NCBI GenBank assembly: GCA_027943335.1
Contig: BSBK01000964.1
Location: 746,501-810,500 of the forward strand
DNA: 64,000 nucleotides
DNA from: Chamaecyparis obtusa
Lineage: Eukaryota; Streptophyta; Pinopsida; Cupressales; Cupressaceae
Direction of reading: 5' to 3'
The notes below the pieces were generated by a model that was not told the origin of the DNA, made no database searches, and was given only the letters and a program-made list of their open reading frames with translations. The position numbers were made by a program, and so were the translations under genes. Positions within the stretch are counted from its first letter, which is position 1; each line of letters opens with the position of its first letter. Below are positions 23,150 to 36,614 of the stretch, one piece after another.

Positions 23150-25000
23150 AGTTGTTGTCTAGGTTGCTTAGATGGAAATTTTCCTATGGTTAGGCCAAGA
23201 GGCCTACCTCTCTTCTTAGTAGAGGGCTCCCTATTCTCAATAAACTATGGTTCACAGTTTACTTCTTGCTCAATTTTCTTAGTTTTCACTCTTCTTTTCT
23301 TCTTTTGTGCATTAAACACAAACAACTTAGGATCCTTGAGGGCCTCATTGATATTTGTGTCAGCCCCTTCCTCAATCTCTCCCTCTTCCAATTTCTCATC
23401 CTTTTCCTTCATAATAGATTCATCCCTTGGTCCACTCATCTAGGAGAGGCCAAAACTATGGGGAACAATGGCTAGATTATTGGGAAGATGGTGATGAATC
23501 TTAGGGGGGGAGGCCAAGTAAGGGGGTAGGAATGACCACAAGAGAGAAATTACTAATTTTCTCTTCATCTCCATAGGATTTCTTAAGAGCACCAAGCCCA
23601 TCTAGGGATGTAGTTGTATCAACCTTATTAGAACACTTCTCAACCCAACTCCCTAGATTCTCCACCGTCTCCACAATAGGATGGTCATTGGTTCCAATAG
23701 TCTCACTTTCCCCCAAGGGAGTGGATGAAGTGATGGATCCCTTATGAGGTCCCTATGAAATGGAAACAGGGTCAGGATTCTTGTTCAAGCACATCCTGGG
23801 TGCAGAAACATTATTAAATTTGGGGTTAAATAGCCTCCTAATCTGCTCAAGAGTAATTTGTTAAGCATTTTGAGTTCTTTGTTTGGGTCTAGGAGATTTA
23901 GGGTCCAGTCCAAAGTTAAGGGAATTCACATTAGGAAGGTCCTGTAATGCAAAGCTCACTTCAATAGCATAAGAGGCTGGGGGGTCACCGGTGTTATTAA
24001 AGGCTTGTTTTAAGGCATCAAGTGTAGCTTCCAACTCCTCAGAGGTCGAGGGAGGTTGAATCAACTAAGAAAGTCAAGAAGAGTCATTCCCAGGTTAAGA
24101 TGAGGGTAAAGACTGAGAGTTATTAGGGATTGCAGCATTAGTGCCTTCAGAGAGAGGAGGAGACTTCTTTTTAATGAGAGGGCAGGAGAATCTCATGTGG
24201 CCTTCCCTTCGACAAAGGAAGCAGGTGTTAATACCACCAAGAATCATGATAGGGCACAATATCATCTACCTTTCAAGGTCAAACATAATCTCTTTAGGAA
24301 GATCAAGACCTAGGTTAATTGAAACCAGAACCCTAGCATCATTGTGGGGAAGTAGAGTTTTCATTTTATCCACTCTAATAACACTTCCAATTGGTTCAAA
24401 TGCTTGGGGAATCAAATTCCAAAGAAACAGTGGAAGATGGCCAATAGTGAGCCATCGAGGGCAAGAGAGGGCTATAATCTCCTCTTGAATAGAATTTGGG
24501 GACCAAGAAAATGCCCTAAAATTGCAAGAACTGACTTTCTAGAATTGCCTTCTAACCTATTTCTGACTTGTAGGGTTAGCCATAAAAATTTAAAAAATCC
24601 CTTTTTGAATCATTTGAAAATACGTAAAATGGAAACCTAGCTTTTTAGACCACACATTATGAAGCCATTCATTCAAGAAGGAATGTGATGGAATTTTAGA
24701 CACCTCTTGAGTAGAAAGAAACAAATCAGTATCCTTTAATGTATTTTTTTTTGATTCAATAGCAAGCGCCATTTGGGAATTTGGCTTAACAATGATAGCT
24801 TTGGTAGGAATGGACTTACCTTTATCACCTCCATGTCATGTGCACAGTTGTCCACTAGGTTTGTACTAGATGAAGCGCATGCCATTGAGAACCTTAACCT
24901 CATTCTCCACCACTTGCTTAAATAATTGAGCCTTGGCAGAGGAAGACAGAGGTAAGTTTTCTTGGATGGAAGGCATCGAATGCCCACTGCAGGGCATATT
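23150..25000 (-). pseudogene. LINE ORF1 (DUF4283 plus zinc knuckle), decayed
   Basis: The minus strand reads, from about 24770: LNEWLHNVWSKKLGFHFTYF and FQMIQKGIF, then NFRAFSWSPNSIQEEIIALS, PRWLTIGHLPLFLW and LGLDLPKEIMFDLE. The knuckle CFLCRREGHMRFSC follows at about 24200. This is the DUF4283/CCHC layout of plant L1 ORF1 proteins, which bind LINE RNA. Downstream comes a Ser/Pro/Glu-rich tail (23501-24064) and a Lys-rich end with KKRGRP near 23210 (AT-hook-like, possible nuclear signal). Several stops and frame changes occur. It lies directly 5' of the endonuclease, as in an intact LINE. Confidence 0.7.
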
Positions 25001-25183
25001 AGGGCCCATAAAAGGCAAAAAAACCAAGGACCCTGTCGCAGTAAATGTGAATTAATTGCACTAGTACATGGGAGAGGAAGGCCTCCCTCTTGGAAGGCCT
25101 CTTCAAAGAGCGTCTTGGGTTCTAGTTGTAGAGCCCAAGCCACTAGCCTTCATTTATCAAAATTCCATACATATCTGATTCAT

Positions 25184-25745
25184 TTATTTTGTATCAACAA
25201 CACTTTTGGAATTATATGTTCTCTTCATACTTTTGGTCCTTACATCTTCAAGTACTTCATCGCATAGGCCCTTAAATGCCTCTTTCCTACTATCTATCTT
25301 GAATTTGAATTCCATTGTTTGGAGATTAAGGGAGTACTTACCAATGGACATTGTCCATTGAATGCCAAGTGTAGCATTGGTAGCACCTAACTCCACAACA
25401 TAGAAATCATCATTGACTGTAGTCTCCAATGGTCTATTTAATTTGTGTACTTTTTTGAACAAGATGTTTGGGATCCATCCACCATCTTCACACAAAAAAT
25501 TTCTAGTTCTACTGCTTGGAGCTCCATTGTGATGACTAAGGCTGAATTACTAAAGTTATGAGTAGCCCCACTATCAATTAGCATTGTTATTTTGTGTCCT
25601 TGAAACATACCTTGAACCTTAAAAGGTTCATACTTGAGAGTTCTAGTCATTGTGGCAATTGTACCACTTTTCCTTTCTTGAGGTGAAAGCTCTTTTGTTT
25701 TGAAGGTTTCTTCATCTAACTCATCTTGTTCGTATAGAAACATTA
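25184..25745 (-). pseudogene. Ty3/gypsy retropepsin fragment
   Basis: Two overlapping minus-strand frames. 25438-25743 contains KVQGMFQGHKITMLIDSGAT then HNFSNSALV, a normal D-S-G active site. 25184-25495 contains DDFYVVELGATNATLGIQWT and SLNLQTMEFKFKIDSRK, the rest of the fold. A frameshift near 25470 separates them. No gag or RT adjoins, so only this piece of a different gypsy family survives. Confidence 0.75.
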
Positions 25746-25999
25746 AGTTTGAATTTTAAGAGTGACATTCTTTCAAGAGAGTTTTGAAAAGAAAGATCAT
25801 TGTGAATTCACCATCATAATAGGATTTACGAGGAATCCTCAATGATAGTGATATCCTTAGAGAACTATACATTACATCCTTTCATTTATATCCACAGGAA
25901 TTAGAACATTGACTAGCTGAGGTGGAGCTTGTGATCTCATTTATATTACCTTCCATGTCAACAATAGGAATAGTGCTATCAAGTATCAAGACCAAAATA

Positions 26000-26560
26000 G
26001 GATACAAATTGTAATCCATACTTCTTGATTTTCACTTTTGGTTGGCTATCCACCATTTCAGTCAATATACTCTTAGCAATCTTTAGGGTCACAGTAGCCT
26101 ATAATACAATGAAGAGAAACTAAATTCCCAACAAGGGTTACTAAGTATTCTTCTTTTGTCCTTGAACACCTCACCATTCCTAGTCTTCTACAAAAACTAG
26201 TTAAGATTTTTATCAAAAGACTTTACAAAACCTAAAAGAACCTCACAGCAAGAAATATTACTCCTAATATCCCAACCCAACTTATTCCCCACAAAAATAT
26301 ACCAACATATCCTAGCAAAATTGCAATGAAAAAACAAATGTTGAATAGTTTCAAGTTTCAACATTGTGGGACAAACATGAAGGCTGTACTAGTATCATTA
26401 ACGACAATAGCATCAACAATATTTATTAAAGTCAACAAACACCTAAAAAATGATTTCTATAATTCAAGCAACTTGGACCATTAAGTGACCAAGAATGGAT
26501 TGTGAATCCTTGACAGAGAGTGAAAGTTTCCACAAGTGGTAAAGCATATCAGAAATCTTA
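26000..26560 (-). pseudogene. LINE ORF2 3' end, zf-RVT-like domain (decayed)
   Basis: The minus strand near 26390-26260 reads TMLKLETIQHLFFHCNFARI then CWYIFVGNKLGWDI, the pattern (Cys, E-T-I-x-H-L-F-F-x-C, C-W) of the zinc-binding domain at the end of plant LINE ORF2. The flanks are stop-rich. It may be from the same or a different LINE copy as the ORF1/endonuclease at 22.7-25.0 kb, which it does not adjoin. Confidence 0.55.
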
Positions 26561-29130
26561 TTGGTATTGACTAGCATGTTGTAAATGCTTCTATTTTTAG
26601 CCAGCATTGAAGTCATTCATCCATTTGATGTTGCTTGAAAATTAAAACCTGTATTAAAATTCAATTGAAAAAGAAAGTTCCAACTGTATGGGGACTTTTT
26701 AAGAAAGGAGGTGGTTTTTTTTCTAAGTAGTGGGAATCTATAGTTTAACTTGAAAATCATTCCATGTAATCAAATAGCCATTTCTAAAAAGACTACTAAG
26801 ACTTCACAACCTTTAGTAGATCAACTCTTAGTAAGAGTAACCCCATGTCTCCATGGGGCTGCTTATGCACAATTTCTGCTTAAAGTTAAACAGTCGTGTT
26901 CCCATGTAAATTTTTTATTAGAGAGAAAGGATAAATTGGACTCTTTCCCTATTTTAGTGGAGCAACAGCTTCTTAAAAATTGAAAATAGCCTTTGAAAAA
27001 AAGGGGTGCTGCAACTTATTAAGAAAAATGACATGTCTTCACCAATTTTATTCCTCTCCTTTTTATTTGCCTAAAATTTTTTTTCCAAATTTTATTTGTA
27101 AGAAATATTATTATAACTTTTTGTTTATATTATTATTTAAGAGGAATGCTTAAAAATGAGTATTAAATTTTGCTATCCATGGGGCCACCAGCTCTCCAAA
27201 TTGCTGCTTAAAAATGTTAAACAATAGTTGCTTGCCAAAATAAGCCAAACAACTGCATAGGGACCTACAAGGCTTATTGTTAAAATTGAGTATTCACTAA
27301 ATAACTAACAAAAGTTCCATTAGTCCTAGAAGAAAAAGCTTTACCCTTCCTTGTAGATTATGTTGCCCAAGATGTATATTATTCTTCATGGTGCAATTCT
27401 TTTTGCTGGCTGACCTTTTCAAGTACTGGCAACAAACCTTTATTTTCTCTCGTTTTAAAATATAAAAAGATGTCTCTTTTCTTTTGGATGACTTCCTAGG
27501 GTAAAGTGCCAATTTTCAAATGTTTCTTGGGTTATTTATTTTGGATCCAACTTTCATAACCATTCTCTTTTTTATATGCCGATGTCAACCTTTAAGTTGG
27601 TCATGAATCTGGAAAGAGGATACAGCTAGCTTTTTCAAAAGTGAATGATTTTTTTCCTTTTTCCTATTTCATTCATAACATACACGTCCCACATCCTAAT
27701 CACCATTTATCACCATTTATCAAGAGTTTACCACCTCAGACTATCTATGAGCATTTCTTAATTCGAAACATAGGACTTTGATATGCAATATGATCCAACT
27801 AAAAAGGATTATTTTTAACTTTACTAATGGTTTTTGATAATGAACAAGCCTTATGTAACAAAAATCATCAAATTTTGGATAGCACTCAAATGACAAAAAT
27901 ATTTGCTATGATAAATTTCATATGTATATAAATTTTAGCATTTTAAGATTTTGATCAATACTAACAATGCTTTCGAAAAAATGAAATAAGTGGCTGAAAA
28001 ACACTATTTATTCAAGAATGAAGTTTAAAGAAAAATAGGTTTAGAGCAAGTGCACGGGTAATAGGTATACCCATTGAATTTATGCAATACAAGCCAACAT
28101 AAAAATATGTTATTATGCCAATAGAATACTTTTGTTATGGTTCCATGTTTTAGGGAATAGTACTTATCACTCTCAAAAATTTTGAAATACATGTGGGTGT
28201 TTTACATTATTCCAACCACCTAACAAGCATATATAATAGGTAATAAATTGTTTTTTCAACTTAAAAAATATTTTCTTTTTAATTACATGAATTTAATTAT
28301 TAATTATAGGATTAAATATTGAAACCTATTTACTAATATATGGTTCTATAATTTTTATTATTTTCTTCTTGGGATTTGGCAAGGCTATATATTTGTATGT
28401 GAGTTGGAACATAGCTCAATATATTTACAATTAGTTGTGGGTATGGCCACACTAGACCTCCTGGGCAGGATATAGGATCATTGAATTCTCAACCAAGGAT
28501 AGCGACACACTCAGCTATCATCCTTAAAAGGAAAATGGATATGCAACTCGCCACAGCAAGCAATTGTCAAAATAGCCTCGCCATGCTTCTGCACATGAAC
28601 AAGGACATAGTTGTTCATCTTTCAAAGATATAAATAAGACACACAATGATCTGCAATGCTTTGTGTCTAGGGTTATAGATAACTAGCCATAGCTGATTAG
28701 TAGGAATAGGTCTTAGAAATCTTCATTATGATCTTGGCAAGTAACAAACTCAACTATCAAAAAGTTTGGCATGGGCCACTACTTGATAGAAATCTTGGTT
28801 TTCAATCAATTTGGACCTTACCAAATACCCTCTTCTTTCTTGTATAGTAAGCATAGTTTTTTATCATTACCATCTTCATCTTTTGTAGTCTTTTTTACTG
28901 TAGGTTCCCACTAATTAATACACCGGTCTCTAAGCTAGTACAAACTCAAGTGAAAAAGAACCTTCAATGCTCTACAAAATTGACTCACCTAGCCACATCA
29001 ATGCATGAGGTCATACCACAGAAAAAAAACAATAGTCGCTTATTGATCTAATGCATTTCAATTTATTGTCTTTTGAATAATTGTTGTTACAAAGAATTCC
29101 TCCCTTCCTCTTTTTTTTTGAATGGATCGA
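26561..29130. other. AT-rich stretch without recognised genes
   Basis: No ORF here resembles a known family; those present are short. Nothing repeated on a scale I could see, apart from a near-exact CACCATTTATCACCATTTATC doublet at about 27702-27722. Confidence 0.4.
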
Positions 29131-29139
29131 CTGATCCCC

Positions 29140-29995
29140 TTTTTAACAGTTTTATCAAATAGTTCTGAACCAAACTTGAAAAATTCCATAACCTTTTCCA
29201 ACATACTCCTTGTCTGTACCAAAATAGGACCTTTGGAACAGGGTATGGATATCCATCAAAGCATAATGAAAGGGGGGTTTTCATGAGATATTATAGTTGG
29301 AAATTATGTTATAGACATATATGCAAAATGTCAAAGCATAGACAAGGCACATAAATTGTTTGAGAGAATGCCTCAGAGAAACGTGGTCTCGTGGACTGCA
29401 ACAATTGCAAGATATGCACAAGATGGATTTGTTAAAAAGGTTGTAGAAACTTTCAATCAAATACACTTGGTAGGTGTAAATCCTAATTTCACAACCTTTG
29501 TCAGCATTCTCTCTGCCTGTGCTAAAATGGGAGCTTTGGAATAGGGTATGGACATCCATCAGAGCATAATGGAAGGGGCTTTTCAGTTAGACATTATGGT
29601 TGGAAATGCACTGGTAGACATTTACGCAAAATCTGGAAGGATAGATAAGGCACATGAATGGTTTAATAGATTTCCTCAAAAAGGTCTCATGGATTACAAT
29701 GTTTGCATGATATGCACAAAATGGATTTGTTGAAAAGTCTTTATAAACTTTCAAACAAATGCAACTAGGAGATGTAAATCTGAATGCAACTTTATAAAGG
29801 ATTAAGAAATTTTGTCAAATGTTGTAGTTGCAACTGCCCTATTAGACATGTATGCAAAATGTGGAAATATAGACGAGGCACATGAACTGTTTGAACAAAT
29901 TCATCTAAGAAATGTGGTATCATGGAATGCCATGATTGCATGATATGTACAAAATGGATTTTTTGAAAAGGCTTTAGAAACTTTCAAGCAAATAC
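29140..29995 (+). pseudogene. PPR (pentatricopeptide repeat) gene fragment
   Basis: About four PLS-type repeats. Recognisable blocks: CTKIGPLEQGMDIHQSIMK, then AKCQSIDKAHKLFERMPQRN (29333 on), NVVSWTATIARYAQDG, then ILSACAKMGALE, stop, GMDIHQSIMEG, and [17 protein letters not shown] (about 29860). PPR proteins bind organellar RNA; this fragment has no start, transit peptide or C-terminal E/DYW domain. The stops are TGA 29284, TAG 29542 (Gln in the equivalent repeat), TGA near 29731 and others. It is a dead fragment carried within the CACTA element, close upstream of the transposase gene. Confidence 0.85.
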
Positions 29996-30790
29996 TATTG
30001 CTAATGATTTATTGCTGCTCTATTTTGGTATTTGATGATTTTCCATGCTTAAACATTTAATGTCATTATGGTTATATGAATAGATTCTTTGCCTTAGAAC
30101 ACTATCATCTTCAAAATCCTATATGAAATCTATATGACCATTTCATTTCTTCAATATGCCCTATGGATGTCCCTATCTAACTATATATCTTTTAATTGCA
30201 TATAATAACTAATTTATGTGCTTTTTCATGACTATGTTTGACTCATATAATTGTGATCTCTCTATCCCTATGATGTCATTTAATATGTCTTGCTAAAGCT
30301 TGTAAATTTTGTTCCTTTTGCCATGTCATGTAATATGTCTTCCCTTGTAGCTTATATGTTTTGATTGCTAGAGAGCTTCTAGAGCTAAGCAAGAAGACCA
30401 TTGCACGAGTTATAGCCGCGCACTCAGGTATGAAAATTGTATATTTTTTAATCTAATGTATATTTTAACTAGACTTTTAGCTTATATGTTTTGAAATTTC
30501 TTTTAGTGGCTTAATATTGTATGGTCTCTTGAAATAAGACCTTCAAGCAATTGGTCAAAGTTTTACAAATAATCTTATCCACAAATTTGCCTGGAGCAAT
30601 TGACTGAATGTTATAAAAGGTGATTGGGTTAAATGTCTTAGGAATAAAGTCAAAGAAAGTATTTTTAAAATATTAAAGTATTTAACTAGGTCTAAGAAGA
30701 TTTGTGTACTTTCGACAGTTTTGCTTAGTTTGTGAAAGTTGTAGACCGAAGTTTTCATAGCCTGATTTTTGCTTCCTATGAAGAACGATC
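29996..30790. other. Region upstream of the TNP2 gene
   Basis: AT-rich, no coding region. GCGCACTCAGGTATGAAA near 30418 resembles an exon end with a donor site and might be a non-coding leader exon of the transposase gene, but this is weak. Confidence 0.3.
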
Positions 30791-33700
30791 ATGTCAGATA
30801 ATATAAGTGAAGAACAAAATAGGGAGACAATTGCTAGATTGTGGTCTAACTTGAAAAGAAAAGGTGATGGAAAATGTTATTGTCCCTACAAAATTTGTAA
30901 GGGCTTAAACTGTAGAAGACTGCTAATCAAAATAGTTAAGAGACATTGTGGGGAGAATGGTCACATTGAAGGGGGGCATGACTATCATCCACTGGTAAGT
31001 TGTTCATTATATCATTTTAACAATTTTTATACATATGAAATCACTTGATGATGAGTTGATGATCATGGTTTATTTATGTTAATCGATTTTATATAGGTTG
31101 ATCTCCCCAGGGAAGTACATGATATGAACCACAACAATCCGAAGAATATGGTTTTCAAAGTGGAGGAACATGGAGGTGCGAATATCCAAGGTGAAGATAA
31201 TGATCCCATGGAAGATGATGATCATGTGCCAGAAAACACAATTGAAGATGATGGTATAAATACATTGATCCATGACACATTTAGTCCAAGCGTATCTGAT
31301 CATGATGATGATGATAGCCTCGATGTACCTCTACTTGAGAAGGCATACGAGCCCCTATACAAAGACTCCCAAACAACTCTTCTCTCTACTATATTATTGT
31401 TGTTGAACTTGAAGGTTATGAATGGTTTATCCAACATAATAATGTCATGTATGTTAAGGTATGTCATATATGTCTTTATAGTTAACAAATGGTGAATAAT
31501 GTACCACTAATATTGTTTATATTAACAACTTATATTTTTTTCTGTAGATTGATAGGTGAGTTTTTGTTACCACCATCAAATATTCTACCTTGCTCATATC
31601 GAGAATTATCTACTGTTATGAAAGATATTGGAATGGAGTATCAAGCAATACATGCTTGTCCCAATGATCATATTATATATTATAAAGAACATGAATTTGC
31701 AACACAATGCCCTGTATGTCATACGAGTAGATATCAAATAGATCGAATAACAAAAAAGGTGCCTCACAAGGTTCTTCGTTACATCCCCATTATTCCACGG
31801 ATGCGACAATTATTCAGGTGTAGTAGCTTGGCACAATTTATGGATTACCATGCACGCAATAGAAGTCAAGATGACATTATTCGAATCCCTGCAGATGGTT
31901 CGATATTTATGCACATAGAGGAAAAGTGGTAACATTTCAAAGAAGAACCTCGTAATCTCAGGCTTTCATTGGCAGCGGATGGTGTCAATCCATTTGGAGA
32001 GATGAGATCTGTTTACTCAGTGTGGCCTATTTTTGTTATCAACAATAACATTCCTCCATGGATGTCAATAAAGAGGGAGCACATTATGTTGGCAATGATT
32101 GTTCTAGGTATTTTATCATTTGATATTTATTAATTTACATGTACTTACAAATCTTGCAGTAAAATGGTCACTATAATTATGTAATGTTACTTTTCATTCA
32201 AGTAGGTAAATATCAAGTTAAAGATATGAATGTATATATTGAGCCTCTTATCGACGAGTTGGTGGAGTTATGGAATGGTGTCACTATGTATGACGTGTCT
32301 AGACCAATAGGACAAAGACAATTTCAATTCCATGCAATACTTGCATGGACAATACATGATGCCCTAGGGCTAACACATTTTTATGGTATGTTATAGTGAA
32401 TTCAAGTTGCGCATGATAATTCTAATTATAAAAATCAACATATTTAATAATCCAATTATATCATTATCTTGTAGGTCTTCAAAAAAAGGGAAAATTTGCA
32501 TGTCCAGTTTGTGGTCCAAAGATGAAATCTCATCATTCAAAAAGTTTAGGAAAGCAGGTGTTTGATGAGTGTAGACACTTCCTCCACAGGAATCATAAGT
32601 ATCGAAGTATGGAAAAACATCTTTTCAATGGGAAGAAGAGACTACATCAAAGCCACAAAGAATGACACCTCGCCTATGGAAGTTGGAATATAATAGAATT
32701 AATCATCGAGGTAATGTCATTCCACCTAATGGTTTATGTTTGTAATTTATATATTTCTATTGTGATTTTTGTTTACTAATTATGTAATTGATGATCGTGA
32801 AGGTCGTCAAGGCACTACTGACAACCTTCTAAAGGGACTAAAAAGCTATCCCAGAAAATTTAGTAGGTTGCCCTACTATGAGCACCTACAAATTGCGCAT
32901 TTGTTTGATACTATGCATATTGGAAAGAATATAACAAAGACATTGTGGAAAATATTGGATGGAAGGCGTGACAAAGAAAAAATTGTTAAAATTTGTAATG
33001 ACATTCATGAATCCAATCATGCACTGAAGAATTTCATTCACTCAAATAGCAATAGAGACCAAATTAATATAAGTGCCCTTCCTTGGTTATTAATGGAGTA
33101 GCAAAGTGATGCCATAAAAGAAGTCATACGAAAAATTTGATTTCCCACAAGATTTCCTGCAAACATAAGAAATCTCATATCAAAGAAAAGTGAATTTGGA
33201 CCAGGGCTCAAAACGCATGATTGGCATACTTTCATCAAGGTAAGTTATGTTCTTCTGTATTTACAATATATTCATAAACTACATGTATTGTTCATTATGT
33301 TATGTTACAAAACAATGAAATGATTGGTTCATAATTACTGTAGTATGTGCTACCTCTATCTCTCCCAGAGCACTTCAACAATAACATCAAACAAGTGATA
33401 TATGATCTTGGAAAATACATGAGGTAAGCAGTAATATCTGTTCAATTTGTTGTATATATTTATTATATTTGCGATTTGTTTTTCTTGCTATGTAATCTAT
33501 TGTATATTATTTTGTAAAGTCTCGTATTTATATATTTTTTGTGACTTGAATCTCTTAATGTAGGTGGTTGTCATCTAAAGAAATCCATAAAGAAGATATA
33601 AACTATTGGAAGAGAAGAATTCCTCATTTGCTATGTGAAATGAAAAAGTGTCTACCTCCAACTTTTTTCAATGCACAAGAACACTACCTCATACACCAAG

Positions 33701-35031
33701 TTGAGGAGATTGAATTGTGTGGACCTGTACACTCTAGGTCAATGTGGATGGTTGAGAGGCACTTGAAATCTTTGAAGGCTTTGGTTTGACAAAGAGCACA
33801 TCCTGAGGGTTCTATGGTAGAGGGATATATGGTATACCAGACTATGGTGTACATTACTGAATATCTTCCTAAGTTTGCATCAAATATCCATGTAAATCGC
33901 ATTTGGGATCTCGACCCTTTTAAAAAATTTGAAGGGGAGTACTTGATGGGGAAAGGTAGATTGAGGAAAGTGAGAGGTAATAAATTATAAGATGTTATTG
34001 TAATAAATTATTTCTTAATCTTCAAAATAAATCGGTTGTAAGTCATCTATTTTTTTTTTATACAGTTGCTCGAGAGTGGGATGCACTACATTTGTATATT
34101 AAAAATAATCTTGATTCGATGACGGTATGGATTGAACAATGTTAACATTCTAGTCGCTCATTAACATGGGAAGGTGTATCTTCATTGGGTAAAGAAGCTC
34201 ATCGTAATGGAGATTCCAATGTTATGCAAAGGGAAATAGATTTAGCATATGGTTTAAGAGATTTCCAGGTACGTACAAATTTATTAATCACTCGTATGTT
34301 TATCAACTCACGATACAATAATTTTGACATGTTTCACATATTATTGCAGGTTAAACACCACAAGGGTATGTTCTATAATGGTTAGAAATTTTGCGTTAAA
34401 GTGTTGGATGACATGAAGAAAACTTGTGATTTTGGAATAATTGCAGTCTTTCAAGTGACTAATATTTCATCTAGAAATGACTTACATCCTCGAGAGTCTG
34501 AAAATTGATACTATGGCATTTTGGATGATATAATTGAGTGCGACTTTAGTTCCTTCAAATTAGTACTCTTCGTTGTCAAATGGTACAGGCTATGACTTAA
34601 TCCAAATGATCCTGATAGAACTGTTATTGAACATGATAATGAATTTATAATGGTTAATACAAGGTTGTTTGAGCCAGTTGGGGATGAGCCCTATGTTCTT
34701 CCAAGCCAATGTGAGCAGGTATTTTACTCAGAGGTTCCACATAAACTGGGTTGGTCATTTTTTGTTAGACATGAACCGATAAAGTATAATGTGATGGAAG
34801 AAGAAGATACCGAAGAAGTAGAAGATGATGTAGATGATGATCACGATCGACAGTTATTGGGTGATGTTCCTGACACAAATTTTCATGAAGAAGAAGAAGA
34901 AGATGATGACGATGATGCTGCTACTAATGATGATGATGAAGATGATGTTGATGTTGATGATGATGATGTTGATGATGATGATGATGATGACGACGATGAC
35001 GACGACGATGATGATGATGATGATGATGATG

Positions 35032-35062
<31 letters not shown>

Positions 35063-35084
35063 GGATGATGATGATGAAATTTAG
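30791..35084 (+). pseudogene. TNP2-type CACTA transposase, ten exons, decayed
   Basis: Exons by GT/AG sites and frame: 30791-30994, 31097-31458, 31548-32107, 32206-32385, 32475-32710, 32803-33239, 33344-33423, 33564-33976, 34066-34268, 34350-35084. Exon 1 has the Cys-rich transposase-associated domain. Exon 3 has VMKDIGMEYQAIHACPNDHI and CPVCHTSRYQIDR (Transposase_21). Exon 4 has YIEPLIDELVELW; exon 5 KGKFACPVCGPK; exon 6 LFDTMHIGKN. Exon 8 has ELCGPVHSRSMWMVERHLK (DUF4218), exon 10 YYGILDDIIECDFSSFKLV (DUF4216) and an Asp-rich tail. Lesions: TAA 31930, a 1-nt frameshift near 32630, TAG 33101, TGA 33138, TGA 33787, TAA 34142, TAG 34383, TGA 34506 and TGA near 34589. The product would cut at the CACTA ends. 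Confidence 0.9.
34880..35083 (+). repeat. (GAT)n microsatellite encoding the acidic C-terminus of TNP2
   Basis: About 200 bp of GAT/GAC/GAA triplets, read in the transposase frame as an unbroken Asp/Glu tail of about 60 residues ending at TAG 35082. The same DNA read one frame over gives a poly-Met ORF, which is an artefact. Confidence 0.9.
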
Positions 35085-36610
35085 AGGTATGCCATCAATC
35101 CTTAATCTATTTAATATTCAAACCATCAAACCCAACCATCAAACCCTCCTTCCTAAGTGCATAAGCCTAGGGCTTTACCAAAATGACCACTCCAAACACT
35201 TCCAGATTGTACCAATGGATCAAACACCATTACATGGTCCTAACATGACATTCTATGCCATCAAACTCTTTATTCCTCTCATAATTGGAAGTGTGCACTT
35301 GATCTGTGTATAGGAATTCTCCTTGAGTCTCTATTGGAGATTTGATGACTATGGCAACCATTATAGGGGTGTAACAGCAAAAGAAAATCCAAAAAATATA
35401 GCAGCAATTGGACTACTCTAAGTCTTTGTTAGGTATTGACCTTAACATGAAAGTTTTATGGTCATATTTATAAGATAATGAGATCCCTAAAGATAATGTT
35501 TATGAATAAAAATTTAGAAACTTACTTCTACTAAAAAGTATCATTAATAAACTTTGGCTTCACCATACAATCCTTTTTCATTCAATAACTTATGTCCTTT
35601 GTTTGCAGCAATGAGGATACATTATTACCTAAATCGATTGGTTTTAAAAAACCTCTTTTGGAGTGTCTTTATTTCTCATTCAACATATTGTCTCCATGAT
35701 CATCAAGAAGGCTTGTGTTTCACTATTACACATTGGTGCAGATTGGCATTTCTTGCATTCTTCCTTATGTGCTATTTCTTACTATCCTCTTGTTGCTATT
35801 ATAAGAATAGCTTTTCTCTTAATTGGATAGTGAATGCCTTGGGGTTGTATGCATAGGCTTTCCATGTCACTTTACCATAGCCTCTTGATTGGTTCTTCTT
35901 CTCCTCAACATCACTATTTGCTCCTAGACACCCATTGTTATGCATTTTTCCTTCCTCCATTGTCAAGTTGTTCACACCATGTGAAGATTCCCCATTTCAT
36001 TAGTGTTAGGCCAATTTTCTATCATAGCAAAAATCTTATGAGATTGGCCTCTTTCCTACAAATGTATGTCAAGTGTCCTACCCCCGGTAGTTTTTGTTGT
36101 CACCAGGCTCCAGTCCAAGTTGCGTCTTCTAAATCACCAGACCCAGAAAGATATTCAAAGTTTAAAGCCTACTGGAAATATTTCAAAATTTACCACAGTG
36201 TCGAAAACCCATAGTGTTTCTGAAAGTCCATGATGTTTTCGGTCTGTGTGTTTTCAGCCTTCATTGTTTTTGACCCTATGCTTCCTGCTTTTGTGCGCTT
36301 ATCCTTTGGCGTCAAAAATTCTGTGTGTTTTCGGTCTTCCACTGTGTCAAAAACCCTATGTGTTTTCAAACTCACAGTTTCTTGTTTGTTGGTTGTTCCA
36401 TAACTGCGTAAGTGCGATGGATGGTGGGACCTAAATTTTTGAAGGCTCAGTGGGACCTGACAATGTTAGAGGATCGATGGTTGGCATAAGTTCTCATAGG
36501 ATTTTTCAGAGCCATGAGATCTTACGCCAGCCGTTGATGTTACTTTTTGCCAGGTTGCTTGTTGTACTAAGTGGGCCTGCTGTCAGAGGGGTGACAGGTG
36601 GCTCTTCCTG
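35085..36610. other. Non-coding stretch after TNP2
   Basis: No protein family recognised. 36180-36400 contains repeated near-palindromic phrases around TTTTCGGTCT / GTGTTTTCAGCC and AAAACCCTATGTG, so it is low-level repetitive. Confidence 0.35.
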
Positions 36611-36614
36611 ATTG

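Noticed and set aside
23186..24640. Plus-strand ORFs over the LINE ORF1
   Set aside because: They are mirror frames of the minus-strand DUF4283/zinc-knuckle protein.
29140..29995. A functional PPR gene
   Set aside because: No start codon, transit peptide or C-terminal domain, and several stops.
34834..35313. Met-rich ORF overlapping the end of the transposase gene
   Set aside because: It is the (GAT)n tract read one frame off; the transposase frame explains it.
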